64,000 bases of DNA, taken from the NCBI GenBank assembly GCA_035949055.1, contig DASZIO010000037.1, positions 49,950-113,949 of the forward strand, written 5' to 3'. Of the stretch, positions 1-8,369 are shown one piece after another. This DNA is from Bog-756 sp035949055 (GTDB taxonomy: Bacteria > Actinomycetota > Acidimicrobiia > Acidimicrobiales > RAAP-2). The notes below the pieces were generated by a model. The model saw nothing but the letters and a program-made list of their open reading frames with translations, was not told where the DNA came from and did no database searches. The translations under genes and the position numbers were made by a program. The stretch's first letter is position 1. Every line of letters starts with the position of its first letter.

Positions 1-478
1 CCCCGATCCAGACATTGTCGCCGATACGGATGGGCGCGGTGGCCCGGCCCTGCTCGATGATCGGTGTGGTGGATGAGGAGAACGCGTGGTCGTGGTCGCG
101 GATCGCCACCATCTCGGCGATGAGGCAGTCACGACCGATGGAGATCGCTTGGTCGGAGGCCAGGGTGCAGCGGTGACCGAACACAGTACGCTCCCCCACC
201 TCGAGCCGGCCGCGGCACTCCAGGGTGAGCCCGTGGTCGAGCACGCAGTGCGGCCCAAAGCTGACGTGGGCATCTCGGGCCACCAAGAACCGTGCGCCGC
301 GGCCCACGTCGCAACGGGAGCCGAACCGGACGCGGGGATGGCGGAGGCGGGCGAGCACGAGGCCGGCGCGACGGCGCACGAAGCCCCGGGCCCGATGGAG
401 CACGCCGAAATCCTCACGCGGACCGGCGCGCACCGGCGGGGCACCGACCGCCTCGGGGCGCCTGCTCGACCGGTCCAC
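1..478 (-). CDS. Left-handed beta-helix (hexapeptide) acyltransferase, C-terminus cut off by the window edge
   Basis: Reading the minus strand from a GTG at 478 gives about 159 residues with no stop before the edge. The last part has hexapeptide-repeat character (IGRDCLIAEMVAIRDHDH, then APIRIGDNVWIG), the signature of maltose/galactoside/serine O-acetyltransferase-like LbetaH enzymes, which move an acetyl or acyl group from CoA to a sugar or amino acid. The H-D-H stretch is where this family has its catalytic histidine. The first 50 residues are Arg-rich and unremarkable. No convincing ribosome site precedes the GTG, so the start is uncertain. It lies 67 bases downstream of the DUF4012 gene on the same strand, and together they suggest the end of an envelope or exopolysaccharide cluster. 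The acceptor cannot be told. Confidence 0.75.
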   Translation of the reverse strand, partial: MDRSSRRPEAVGAPPVRAGPREDFGVLHRARGFVRRRAGLVLARLRHPRVRFGSRCDVGRGARFLVARDAHVSFGPHCVLDHGLTLECRGRLEVGERTVFGHRCTLASDQAISIGRDCLIAEMVAIRDHDHAFSSSTTPIIEQGRATAPIRIGDNVWIG

Positions 479-545
479 CCCGGAGACCCTACTGGCGCGC
501 GGCGCGGCCGCAACTGATGCCGGAGAGCGCGACTGCCCGCGGCGT

Positions 546-2297
546 TCACCACCGGATGGTGGTGGCCGAGTCCGGTACCGCGGAGCCGTTGAACGTCCAC
601 ATCTCGGGAGGGATGCGGGCCGAGGGGAGGACGGCCATCGATCCGTGGCTGCCGGGCATCGTGTAGGAGATGTGCACCGTCGAGGTGGTTCCGGCCGCGA
701 CGGTGATCGGCGCGGCCAGCACCCAGGTCGGTCCCTCGGCCCCCTTGACGGCCAACGGGCCGGCACCGGTCATGGTGATGCGCGAGGCCGCGGCGGGCAG
801 GTTGACCCCCACCAGGCCGCGGTAGCCCCCGTAGCTGACCGGTACCCCGGGGAACGGTCCGGCGATGAACTGCGATTCCCCCGCTGGAGTGTTGTTGACC
901 ACGCGGACCGTCATCTGGACCCCGGTGTCGGGGCCGGAGCGAGTCGTGGATGCCGTCACCTGGACCGGCACGAACTGGTCGAGCTTGTTGCCGCCCAGAT
1001 TGATCAACGACACGCCGACCGAGCGCTCGGTGAGGCTGCCACTGGCACCGCTCGCCACCCAGGCCGCCTGGTCGGCCGGGTTGCTCGACCAGATCATGAG
1101 GTGACGACCGGCGACGGCCCCGGACATGGCCTTGGCCAGGGTGGTGATGTCGATGGTCTGGCCCTGGAGCTGGTCGAGCACGGCTCGCGACAGGGCGCCG
1201 AGCTCGTCCTGACGGTCATTGGCATCGGCGGCGTTGTCGGTCAACCCGGCGTACTGGTCGTGGAGCAGGAATTGCTCGACGTTGTCGGCGCTCACGGTCT
1301 GCCCGTCGGCCACCACCGGACCGGTGGCTTCGAGCAGCTGCTGGAGGCCGGCGACGTCGAGCGCGATCACCCCGTTCACCGGCTGGCCGGTCAGGGTGGT
1401 CCACATACGAGCGGCGAGCGGCGCGGTCACGTCGAACTGCGGGGTGAGGCCCAGGTTGCGCAAGTCGAGACTGGGGTTGAGCCAGCCCCAGTTCCGCTGG
1501 AGGTCGCCGGTGACCGGCACGGCCCCGACCGGGAGGGTGTGCTCGCCCGACGGCTCGAACGAGCCCATGTGCACCGACCCGTCGGAGGTCGTCGCGGTGC
1601 CGACGTCGAGAAAGGCCCCGGATCCGGCGCGCATCTCGGCATTGTTGGACGCGAGGACGAGGTAGGTCTGGGGCCCCTGGAGGATGGTGGCGACGGCCGC
1701 CGATACGTTTGCCGAGTTGGCCAGGCGGGAACGCGCCTCGTCGAGCTGGCCGATGAACTCGTCGTGCTTCGAGGCGAGCGGCGCCACCAGGGCCTGTGAC
1801 GGACCGGTGTCGACGCGGGCCAGTTGTCGCCCCGCGGAACGCGAGACGGCGGACAGGTCTTGCAGCGAGGTGACCCGATCGGGGCCGGCGCCGTGCGGTT
1901 GATGGAGCACCCCGTGGACCTGGGTGATGAACGAGGAGCCCACGCCGGACACGGCACCGGCCGCCGAGCTCAGGGCCCGCACGGAGCGCAGCTGCCGCCC
2001 GACGACCGGGACGATGGTGATCGGGCCGAACAGGGGCGACGACAGGTCGGCGCTGGCGGCGTCGAACTGGGCGCGCGCGCCCACCAGTCGGTCCACGGAG
2101 GCCGTGGAGGTGAGGTCGTCCGGGCCGAGCTCGGACCTCACCTGCTGGAGGGCGGTCAGGCCTTGCTGATCATGGTGATACGCAGAGACTGCTTTGGCCG
2201 CCAGGATCGCCATCCACACCAGAACGACGACGACAGCGGTGCCGCCGATCAGCCACCTGCGCCGCCGACGGCTGTCTCTCTTGCCCATGGCAACCAC
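546..2297 (-). CDS. DUF4012 domain membrane-anchored extracellular protein
   Basis: The protein of about 580 residues has an Arg-rich start, one N-terminal membrane segment (about residues 12-35) and a long extracellular part. The block YLVLASNNAEMRAGSGAF followed by the LNPSLDLRNLGLTPQFDV region is typical of DUF4012, an actinobacterial family of unknown biochemistry often found in exopolysaccharide clusters. The start could be the GTG at 2297 or the ATG at 2288 (MGKRDSRRRRR); neither has a clear ribosome site. It is divergent from the sortase gene with about 210 bases between and is followed on the same strand by a sugar-type acyltransferase. A role in surface polymer assembly is inferred from context only. 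Confidence 0.8.
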   Translation of the reverse strand: MVAMGKRDSRRRRRWLIGGTAVVVVLVWMAILAAKAVSAYHHDQQGLTALQQVRSELGPDDLTSTASVDRLVGARAQFDAASADLSSPLFGPITIVPVVGRQLRSVRALSSAAGAVSGVGSSFITQVHGVLHQPHGAGPDRVTSLQDLSAVSRSAGRQLARVDTGPSQALVAPLASKHDEFIGQLDEARSRLANSANVSAAVATILQGPQTYLVLASNNAEMRAGSGAFLDVGTATTSDGSVHMGSFEPSGEHTLPVGAVPVTGDLQRNWGWLNPSLDLRNLGLTPQFDVTAPLAARMWTTLTGQPVNGVIALDVAGLQQLLEATGPVVADGQTVSADNVEQFLLHDQYAGLTDNAADANDRQDELGALSRAVLDQLQGQTIDITTLAKAMSGAVAGRHLMIWSSNPADQAAWVASGASGSLTERSVGVSLINLGGNKLDQFVPVQVTASTTRSGPDTGVQMTVRVVNNTPAGESQFIAGPFPGVPVSYGGYRGLVGVNLPAAASRITMTGAGPLAVKGAEGPTWVLAAPITVAAGTTSTVHISYTMPGSHGSMAVLPSARIPPEMWTFNGSAVPDSATTIRW

Positions 2298-2494
2298 ACG
2301 CCACTGTTCGTGCCGGGTATGCGTGCCCTCGCAGGTGCCCGGCGCTCCGGCGAGACGGACAAGGGCCTGACCGACGCGATGGTACCGGAGGGTCCGAGCG
2401 CGCTGGTGTCATACTCCCGGGTCACGTAGGGTGACTCCGCTCACCCGCGGTGTGGGAAACAGCGACCTGCCCGGGCACTGGCTGCTGCCACCAC

Positions 2495-2500
2495 TAGCAT
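2495..2500 (+). promoter_or_regulatory. Leaderless-type -10 element for the sortase gene
   Basis: TAGCAT lies 7 bases before the GTG at 2508. A -10 this close puts the transcription start at or next to the start codon. The same spacing recurs before several other genes in the window (TAGCGT, TAGTGT, TAACCT). No good -35 is visible. Confidence 0.5.
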
Positions 2501-2507
2501 CGTCACG

Positions 2508-3416
2508 GTGTTCACGGCCATCCGGATGGCAGTCGGGCGGGTGGTGTTGGTCGCCGGAGTGTTGGTGCTCCTGTTCATCCCCTACCTCCTGTGGGGAACG
2601 GGACTGCTGACCGCGCAGAGCCAGGCCCGGCTCCGAGCCACGTTCAGCACCGACCAGCGGTTGGTCAAATCTGTTCCCGCCCAGCACCTCGTGGCGCCCC
2701 GAGCCGATGTCAACCCCGAGCCGCCGCAGGTGGCCCCGACCACGGCCGATCCGCCGGTGGGCAGCCCGGTCGGCACCATCGTGATACCGAAGATCAATCT
2801 GTCGATGATGGTGGTGGAGGGAACCGACGAGGCCCAACTGGCCCAAGGACCGGGCCACTATCCGGGCACACCGCTACCCGGTGAGGCGGGTAACGCGGCC
2901 ATCGCCGGGCACCGGACCACCTATCTGCACCCGTTCTACAGCCTGGACGCGTTGGCGCCCGGAGACCCGATCTGGATCACCACCCTCCAGGGGGTCTTCA
3001 TCTACCGCATGATCCTGCAGCAGGTGGTCAGCCCGACCGATGTGGCGGTGGTCGACCCCACGCCCGAACCCGAACTCACCCTCACCACCTGCAATCCGCG
3101 CTACAGCGCCAGCCAGCGCCTGGTGGTCCACGCCGTGCTGGTAGCGAGCGCCCTGGCCCATCCCGATCCCGTAGCCGTGGCCGCCACCGTCACTCGTCAC
3201 AGCACGCCGGTGGAGACGGCGCCGTCCAAGGACTGGCTGGCTGCATCGCTGTGGGGCGTGGCGGTCGCCGCCCTGATCACCGGGGTGTGGGTCGCAGCCC
3301 GCCGGACCCGGCGGGGGGCGCGTGCCTCGGTGATCGTCGGCGGCGCGGTCGCCTGGCTGGTAGTGGTGTTCTTCTTCTTCCAGTCGGTAGCGCCATTGCT
3401 ACCGGCCAGCTTCTGA
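2508..3416 (+). CDS. Class E sortase
   Basis: This 302-residue protein is a membrane-anchored transpeptidase that cuts secreted proteins at a sorting motif and joins them to the cell wall. An N-terminal membrane segment (about 8-32) is followed by a linker and the sortase barrel from about residue 85. The catalytic triad is visible: His135 in AGHRTTY, Cys195 in TLTTCNP and Arg204 in SQRLVVHA. TLTTCNP and the C-terminal hydrophobic segments (about 240-300) fit class E (SrtE) enzymes of Actinobacteria. The GTG start sits 7 bases after a TAGCAT element, so the mRNA is probably leaderless. It converges on a small LPFTG protein whose stop is only 8 bases away, a likely substrate. Confidence 0.92.
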   Translation: MFTAIRMAVGRVVLVAGVLVLLFIPYLLWGTGLLTAQSQARLRATFSTDQRLVKSVPAQHLVAPRADVNPEPPQVAPTTADPPVGSPVGTIVIPKINLSMMVVEGTDEAQLAQGPGHYPGTPLPGEAGNAAIAGHRTTYLHPFYSLDALAPGDPIWITTLQGVFIYRMILQQVVSPTDVAVVDPTPEPELTLTTCNPRYSASQRLVVHAVLVASALAHPDPVAVAATVTRHSTPVETAPSKDWLAASLWGVAVAALITGVWVAARRTRRGARASVIVGGAVAWLVVVFFFFQSVAPLLPASF

Positions 3417-3424
3417 GGGTCGCC

Positions 3425-3736
3425 TCAGGCGGTGCGGCGGCGGCGGCGGAGCAGGAGCCCACCGGCCAGCACGCCGGCCACGCCGACGACCGCCATGCCC
3501 TCGAAGTCCGCACCGGTGAAGGGAAGACTGGTCGTCCCACCCCCGGGTGTCGGGTCGTGATGCGGCACGGCCAGTGCCTGACTGGTCGCGTTGCCGGCCA
3601 CGGTCGGCGTGGTCACGCAACTCGGTTGGGTCATCGATCCCACCGAGGTGCATTCGGCTGCACCCGCCGTTCCCGACACCGTGGCGATCGAGGCCACGGC
3701 CAATCCAGATGCGACTATCAGTCGTCTTGCCCACAT
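3425..3736 (-). CDS. Small secreted LPFTG-type sortase substrate
   Basis: This 103-residue protein has a signal peptide (residues 1-26, ending SGTAGA), a short Thr/Pro-rich body with two Cys (29 and 40), then a complete cell-wall sorting signal: LPFTG at 71-75, a hydrophobic stretch (about 80-95) and the tail LRRRRRTA. The ATG at 3736 has an AGAAGGG ribosome site 8 bases upstream. The mature part is only about 45 residues, too small for an enzyme, so a coat, stalk-base or hydrophobic surface role is possible. It converges on a class E sortase. Class E enzymes are usually described as preferring LAxTG, so LPFTG with an E-type sortase is noteworthy. The function is unknown. Confidence 0.82.
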   Translation of the reverse strand: MWARRLIVASGLAVASIATVSGTAGAAECTSVGSMTQPSCVTTPTVAGNATSQALAVPHHDPTPGGGTTSLPFTGADFEGMAVVGVAGVLAGGLLLRRRRRTA

Positions 3737-3757
3737 AATGGTTGCCCTTCTTTCCGT

Positions 3758-3772
3758 AGAGGCTGCGCCTCT
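3758..3772 (-). promoter_or_regulatory. Perfect hairpin in the leader of the LPFTG gene
   Basis: AGAGGC-TGC-GCCTCT forms a 6-bp stem just upstream of the AGAAGGG ribosome site of the small LPFTG protein. Further upstream lie two more palindromes, GCCATATGGC (3838-3847) and GACCCCATGGGGTC (3858-3871). The arrangement suggests leader-level control, but it matches no riboswitch class I recognise. Confidence 0.35.
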
Positions 3773-3950
3773 GCGTTATCCCTTAACCGTTGCCAGCCAG
3801 GTAACCGACCTGCAACTGCCCTCTCCCATCTTGGCGCGCCATATGGCCATTGGCAACGACCCCATGGGGTCAATTCCCCGGTTACCACTTTGGGTGATTC
3901 GGAGCGCGCGGGGCGCGGTATTCAGCCACCGCGCCGGGTCGCTGTCCGGG

Positions 3951-4280
3951 CTAGCCCACCACCAACTGCCCGAAGACGGTGCAGAGACCCATCGCCTCGA
4001 TGACCAGAAACGCGGCGATCATGGCCACCACCACCGGCACCCGCCACCGCGTCGCCCGCCGGACCATCGGCGTCGGCATGTACCACTCGGGGAGCAACCC
4101 CGGAGCCCGTCCGAGATAGTCCGCCATCGGCACGGCATCGTCGTCCAGTGGAGCGTCGGGATCACCAGCCAGAGCCAGCTCGGTGAGCTCGACCTCGGTG
4201 AGGGGCGCGCCCGCCGGCCCCGGACGCGACCCACCCGTCGGTGCCCCGACCCCGCCCCGGTCCACTGCACCTTCGTCCAT
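3951..4280 (-). CDS. Small single-pass membrane protein, unknown function
   Basis: The ATG at 4280 is preceded by GGAGAGG at a good distance and gives 109 residues. The first 70 are acidic and Gly/Pro-rich (ELTELALAGDPDAPLDDD). A basic stretch (VRRATRWR, 73-80) leads into one C-terminal membrane helix (about 81-108). The acidic N-terminal half is predicted to be cytoplasmic. Many longer open frames cross this DNA, but this one has the ribosome site and coherent hydrophobicity. I do not recognise a family. It follows another membrane protein gene on the same strand, separated by a strong hairpin. Confidence 0.6.
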   Translation of the reverse strand: MDEGAVDRGGVGAPTGGSRPGPAGAPLTEVELTELALAGDPDAPLDDDAVPMADYLGRAPGLLPEWYMPTPMVRRATRWRVPVVVAMIAAFLVIEAMGLCTVFGQLVVG

Positions 4281-4404
4281 ACCGACCTCTCCGGCCACTG
4301 TCGCAGCCCGCGCCGCACGGCCAGATGGTCGGGCGCGGTACCTCCACCCTAGAGCCGGCGGCGCGGGGAGCGGGGCGCGGGGCGCGGGCGCGTTCTGCCG
4401 GGAT

Positions 4405-4436
4405 GCCCCGGGGGCCTGCGGCCGCGCCCCCGGGGC
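4405..4436 (-). terminator. Strong GC hairpin just after the membrane-protein gene
   Basis: GCCCCGGGGGC and GCCCCCGGGGC form a perfect 11-bp stem around a 10-base loop, starting 3 bases after the stop of the minus-strand gene 4439-4978. There is no U-run, as is common in high-GC Actinobacteria. Confidence 0.55.
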
Positions 4437-4438
4437 GG

Positions 4439-4978
4439 CTAGAGCAGGTGGACCAGAAGCTCGAACAGGACGATGGCCACCCCGACCCCGACCAGCCCGC
4501 CCACGTAGAGGGCCCGGCGGAGCAGCGTTCGCCCACTGCCGGTGGTGGTGCCGATGCCCACCACGGCCAGGGCCAGAACACCGACGACCTCGGCCAGTGC
4601 GAAGGCCGTCCGGACCGTCCACAGATGGATGCCGGCCAGGGTGAAGATCACCGTGGTCGGTATGGCGGCCGACACGATCGACCACGACCCACGCAGGTCG
4701 TGGACCACGTCGTCCACGTTCAGACGCAGGCCGTGCCACGAGGACAGGGTCACCAGCCGCGACAGGGCGTGGGCCAGCCAGATGGCCACGGCCCCGACCA
4801 CCACCACGCCCGCGGTCGTCAGGGCACCCGGGTTGGTCTCGAAGGTGAGGCCGGCGATGGCCACCAGGGTCGCGATGGTGCCGTAGACGTAGTCGGCGAG
4901 CCACTGCACCGGGCGCGCCCCGTCCCCGGGCCCAAGCGCATCCCCGCCGGCGGCTCCCGCGGCCCGCCCTTCAGCCAC
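4439..4978 (-). CDS. Polytopic membrane protein, unknown function
   Basis: From the GTG at 4978 the product is 179 residues with about five hydrophobic helices (roughly 30-50, 55-73, 100-120, 125-145 and 155-178) and short loops. A polar stretch, WHGLRLNVDDVVHDLRGSW, sits between helices two and three. No ribosome site is clear, and a later start near VQWLADY is possible. I see no known transporter or enzyme motif. The gene ends at a strong hairpin and lies just downstream of nrdJ on the same strand, with 71 bases between them, but no functional link is evident. Confidence 0.6.
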   Translation of the reverse strand: MAEGRAAGAAGGDALGPGDGARPVQWLADYVYGTIATLVAIAGLTFETNPGALTTAGVVVVGAVAIWLAHALSRLVTLSSWHGLRLNVDDVVHDLRGSWSIVSAAIPTTVIFTLAGIHLWTVRTAFALAEVVGVLALAVVGIGTTTGSGRTLLRRALYVGGLVGVGVAIVLFELLVHLL

Positions 4979-5049
4979 GGGGGGGCCCGGGCTTCATGGG
5001 CCGCAACCGGCTCCTCCCTGATACCGGGTCACCCGGGGTGGCCGTGGCG

Positions 5050-7914
5050 CTAGGAGCACCCGCTGGTGGTGCCGCAACTACCGCACACGTAGCACGACCC
5101 CGCCCGCTGCATCACGTTGCCGCACTGGTAGCAGTAGGGAGCATCCCGTACTTCGGTCCGTACCTCCGGTACCGGGGCCGCAGTCGCATCGGGCGTGCCG
5201 CTGCCTTCCACGACCGTCGTGATCACCGGGTCGACGGCGTCCACGTCCACCACGCCGACCGACTCGGTGGCCGTCTCCTCCACCCCGGGCAGGGTGGGCT
5301 GCATACGCTCGGACGTCGAGAGGACACCGAGCTCGGCCCGCTCCTCGACGGGGAGATAGTCCACCGCCAGGCGGCGGAAGATGTAGTCCGCCAGGCTGGT
5401 GGCGATGCGCAGCTCGGGGTCGTCGGTGATGCCGGCCGGCTCGAACCGCATGTTGGTGTACTTGCGGACGTAGGTGGCCAGCGGCACGCCGTGCTGCAGA
5501 CCGAGGCTCACCGAGATGGAGAAGGCGTCCATGATGCCGGCCAGGGTCGAACCCTGCTTGGACACCTTCATGAACACCTCGCCCGGGCGCCCGTCCTCGT
5601 ACTCGCCGACGGTCACATAGCCCTCGCAATCGGCCACCCGGAAGGCGAAGGTCGAAGAGGTCCGCCGCCGGGGGAGGCGCTCGCGGACCGCCCCGATCAC
5701 CACGGGGTCCGAGGCACGGGACTGTTCGTGGGCCAGGGCCGCCTCGAGCCCGGCGATCTTCTCCGCCAGCTCGCGGGCATGCGCCTCCGCCTCGGAGGCG
5801 GCCGGCTCGGCGTCGGCCGGGTCGCCCTCCTTCTTGGTGGTGGAGAGCGGCTGGGCGACCTTGCAATTGTCCCGGTAGATGGCGACCGCCTTGATCCCCA
5901 TGCGCCAGGCGTCGATGTGCAGCTGCTCGACGTCCTCCACGGTGACATCCTCGGGGAGGTTGACCGTCTTGGAGATGGCACCGGAGATGAACGGCTGGAC
6001 GGCGCCCATCATCCGGACATGACCGAGATAGTGGATGGTGTTGTCACCCATCGAGCAGGCGAAGACGCCGAGGTGCTCGGGGACGAGCTGCGGCGCGCCG
6101 ACGATTGTCTTGTGCTCGTCGATGTAGGCGACGATCCTGCCGACCTGGTCGGGCGAGTACCCGAGCCGGGTCAGAGCCCGGGGGACCGTCTGGTTGACGA
6201 TGGACATGGTGCCCCCGCCCACCAGCTTCTTGGTCTTGACCAGCCCGAGATCGGGCTCCACTCCGGTGGTGTCGCAGTCCATGAGCAGCCCGATGGTGCC
6301 GGTCGGGGCGAGCACACTGGCCTGCGAGTTGCGTACGCCGTATTCCTCCCCGAGCTCGACCGCCAGGTCCCAGGCCTCCTGGGCCGCGCACAGCAGGTCG
6401 GTCGGCACCGCCTCCTCGTCGATACCGGCCACCGCGTCACGGTGCATGCGCAGGACCGAGAGCATGGGCTCCACGTTCGCGTGGTAGCCGGCAAACGGTC
6501 CCATGCGGGCCGCCGTCCGGGCCGAGGTGGCATAGGCATGCCCGGTCATGAGCGCGGTGATGGCCGCCGCCCAGGCCCGGCCCTGATCGGAGTCGTAGGG
6601 AAGCCCTTCGGCCATCAGGAGCGCACCCAGGTTGGCGTACCCGATGCCGAGCTCGCGGAAGCGTCGCGAGTTCTCCGTGATCCGCTCGGTCGGGTAGTCG
6701 GCGTTTCCCACGATGATCTCTTGCGCGGTGAAGACGGCCGAGACCGCGGCCCGGAACCCGTCGACGTCGAAGGAGGAGTCCTCCCCGAGAAACGACAGGA
6801 GGTTGATACTGGCCAAGTTGCATGCCGAGTTGTCGAGGTGCATGTACTCCGAGCACGGATTCGAGCCGTTGATCCGACCGGTGTTGGAGGCGGTGTGCCA
6901 GCGGTTGACGGTGGTGTCGAACTGCATGCCCGGGTCGGCGCACTCCCATGCGGCGTGGGCGATCTGGCGGAACAGGTCGCGGGCCGGAACCCGGCGGATG
7001 GGTGCACCGTCGACCCGCCCGGTCAAGGTCCAGTCCTGGCCCTCGACCACCGCGTCCATGAATTCGTCGGTGACCCGCACCGAATTGTTGGCGTTCTGGT
7101 ACTGCAGGCTTATCGAGTCCTTGCCGTCCAGGTCCATGTCGAAGCCGGCGTCGCGCAGCACGCGTGCCTTGCGCTCCTCGATGGCCTTGCACCAGATGAA
7201 GTCCTCGATGTCAGGATGGTCGGCGTCGAGGATGACCATCTTGGCCGCACGCCGGGTCTTGCCGCCCGACTTGATGGTCCCGGCCGACGAGTCCGCTCCC
7301 CGCATGAAGCTCACCGGGCCCGACGCCGTGCCGCCTCCCTTCAAGCGCTCGTGCGACGAGCGGATGCGCGAGAGGTTCACGCCCGCCCCCGAGCCACCCT
7401 TGAAGATGACCCCCTCCTCCGTGTACCAGTTGAGGATGGAGTCCATGGTGTCGTCGACCGCGAGGATGAAGCAGGCCGATCCCTGCTGAGGCACGCCGGC
7501 GACGCCGATGTTGAACCACACCGGGGAGTTGAACGCCGCCATCTGGTGGATGATGAGGTACTTCAGCTCCGCACGGAACGTCTCTGCCTCGTCGTCGTCG
7601 GCGAAGTACCCGTCCTTGATCCCCCATGCGGTCACGGTGTCGACGACGCGATCGGCCACCTGACGCAGCGAGCGCTCCCGCTCGTCGGTGCCGGGAGTGC
7701 CGCGGAAGTACTTCTGAGCGAGGATGTTGGTGGCGTTGAGGCTCCAGGTGTCCGGTACCTCGACGCCCAGCTGCTCGAAGGCCACTGACCCGTCGCGGAA
7801 GTTGGTGATCCGCGCATCGCGCCGCTCCCACGACACCGTGTCGTAGGGGTGGACGCCGGGGTCGGTGAAGTAGCGCCGGAGGCCGATACCGGTTCGCTGC
7901 GGGGCGATGGCCAT
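5050..7914 (-). CDS. nrdJ: Adenosylcobalamin-dependent (class II) ribonucleotide reductase
   Basis: This enzyme reduces ribonucleotides to deoxyribonucleotides using a radical made from coenzyme B12, and works with or without oxygen. I start it at the ATG at 7914 (MAIAPQRTGIGLRRYF, 954 residues), which has AAAGAGGA upstream; the frame stays open to 8118 but the extra residues look non-coding. The active-site block NPCSE is at 352-356, with Cys354 the expected thiyl-radical position, and paired cysteines lie near 148 and 365. The C-terminus (CYQCGNVMQRAGSCYVCGSC) is the Cys-rich tail of NrdJ proteins, involved in re-reduction or metal binding. A promoter with NrdR-like boxes lies about 260 bases upstream. 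No other reductase genes are in the window. Confidence 0.95.
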   Translation of the reverse strand: MAIAPQRTGIGLRRYFTDPGVHPYDTVSWERRDARITNFRDGSVAFEQLGVEVPDTWSLNATNILAQKYFRGTPGTDERERSLRQVADRVVDTVTAWGIKDGYFADDDEAETFRAELKYLIIHQMAAFNSPVWFNIGVAGVPQQGSACFILAVDDTMDSILNWYTEEGVIFKGGSGAGVNLSRIRSSHERLKGGGTASGPVSFMRGADSSAGTIKSGGKTRRAAKMVILDADHPDIEDFIWCKAIEERKARVLRDAGFDMDLDGKDSISLQYQNANNSVRVTDEFMDAVVEGQDWTLTGRVDGAPIRRVPARDLFRQIAHAAWECADPGMQFDTTVNRWHTASNTGRINGSNPCSEYMHLDNSACNLASINLLSFLGEDSSFDVDGFRAAVSAVFTAQEIIVGNADYPTERITENSRRFRELGIGYANLGALLMAEGLPYDSDQGRAWAAAITALMTGHAYATSARTAARMGPFAGYHANVEPMLSVLRMHRDAVAGIDEEAVPTDLLCAAQEAWDLAVELGEEYGVRNSQASVLAPTGTIGLLMDCDTTGVEPDLGLVKTKKLVGGGTMSIVNQTVPRALTRLGYSPDQVGRIVAYIDEHKTIVGAPQLVPEHLGVFACSMGDNTIHYLGHVRMMGAVQPFISGAISKTVNLPEDVTVEDVEQLHIDAWRMGIKAVAIYRDNCKVAQPLSTTKKEGDPADAEPAASEAEAHARELAEKIAGLEAALAHEQSRASDPVVIGAVRERLPRRRTSSTFAFRVADCEGYVTVGEYEDGRPGEVFMKVSKQGSTLAGIMDAFSISVSLGLQHGVPLATYVRKYTNMRFEPAGITDDPELRIATSLADYIFRRLAVDYLPVEERAELGVLSTSERMQPTLPGVEETATESVGVVDVDAVDPVITTVVEGSGTPDATAAPVPEVRTEVRDAPYCYQCGNVMQRAGSCYVCGSCGTTSGCS

Positions 7915-8131
7915 TGGTGTGGTCCTCTTTCTGGGTTGTCGCTCGGGTGGGGGATGGCACCTCGGCGGGAAGGTCGCACTGGACGTGTCCGGGCGATGGC
8001 GGCTCCACTCGGCGGCAGCCTTCCGGCTGCGACCGGTGACCGCTCGATCATCCGTGACGTCGGTCGGTCCAGGCCCGGAGTGGACGCTACTCCGGCGAGG
8101 CACTCGGTCCGACACCACAGGCCGAGCCTGG

Positions 8132-8178
8132 GCACAAGATGTAGTGGTAGACCCTCCCCCAAGGCACGAGATAGTGGG
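8132..8178 (-). promoter_or_regulatory. Pair of NrdR-box-like palindromes
   Basis: CACAAGATGTAGTG (8133-8146) fits the NrdR box pattern CAC-N8-GTG with an AT-type centre. A second, less perfect palindrome, CACGAGATAGTG (8165-8176), lies about 31 bases away, roughly three helical turns. Both lie just downstream of the nrdJ -10, where a repressor would block transcription. NrdR is the usual regulator of ribonucleotide reductase genes. The second box has N6 instead of N8. Confidence 0.55.
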
Positions 8179-8181
8179 TCT

Positions 8182-8211
8182 ATTACAGCAGCGTAGTTAC
8201 ACCCCTGTCAA
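8182..8211 (-). promoter_or_regulatory. nrdJ promoter
   Basis: On the minus strand a perfect TTGACA (8206-8211) is followed after 18 bases by TGTAAT (8182-8187), a near-consensus housekeeping promoter. The transcript would have a leader of about 260 bases before the nrdJ ATG. That leader contains a GCAGCC-GGAA-GGCTGC hairpin but no riboswitch I recognise. Confidence 0.7.
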
Positions 8212-8369
8212 CCAATTTCTGGAGCCCTCCCCGCCCTCGGCGACGTCGAACACCCTGCTGGGCGGGTGTTCGCGAAGAAAGGCGGATGATTGCCGGCCGC
8301 GAGCGCGCCACCGGCGGCCGACCGCCGGGGCCGGGACGGGCGAGACGCCGCGTATGGCAGAGTCCTCGA

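Noticed and set aside
225..1799. 524-codon open frame on the plus strand
   Set aside because: It is antisense to the acyltransferase and DUF4012 genes, both of which show family motifs.
3737..3900. Possible c-di-GMP or c-di-AMP riboswitch before the LPFTG gene
   Set aside because: I compared the sequence from memory with both consensus types; the required conserved blocks are not in the right order.
4996..7788. 930-codon open frame on the plus strand opposite nrdJ
   Set aside because: It is antisense to a clear nrdJ gene; long antisense frames are expected in high-GC DNA, and its His/Gly/Arg-rich product resembles no protein.
7915..8118. 68-codon N-terminal extension of nrdJ
   Set aside because: The extension is unlike NrdJ proteins and lies in the transcribed leader; the ATG at 7914 has a ribosome site.
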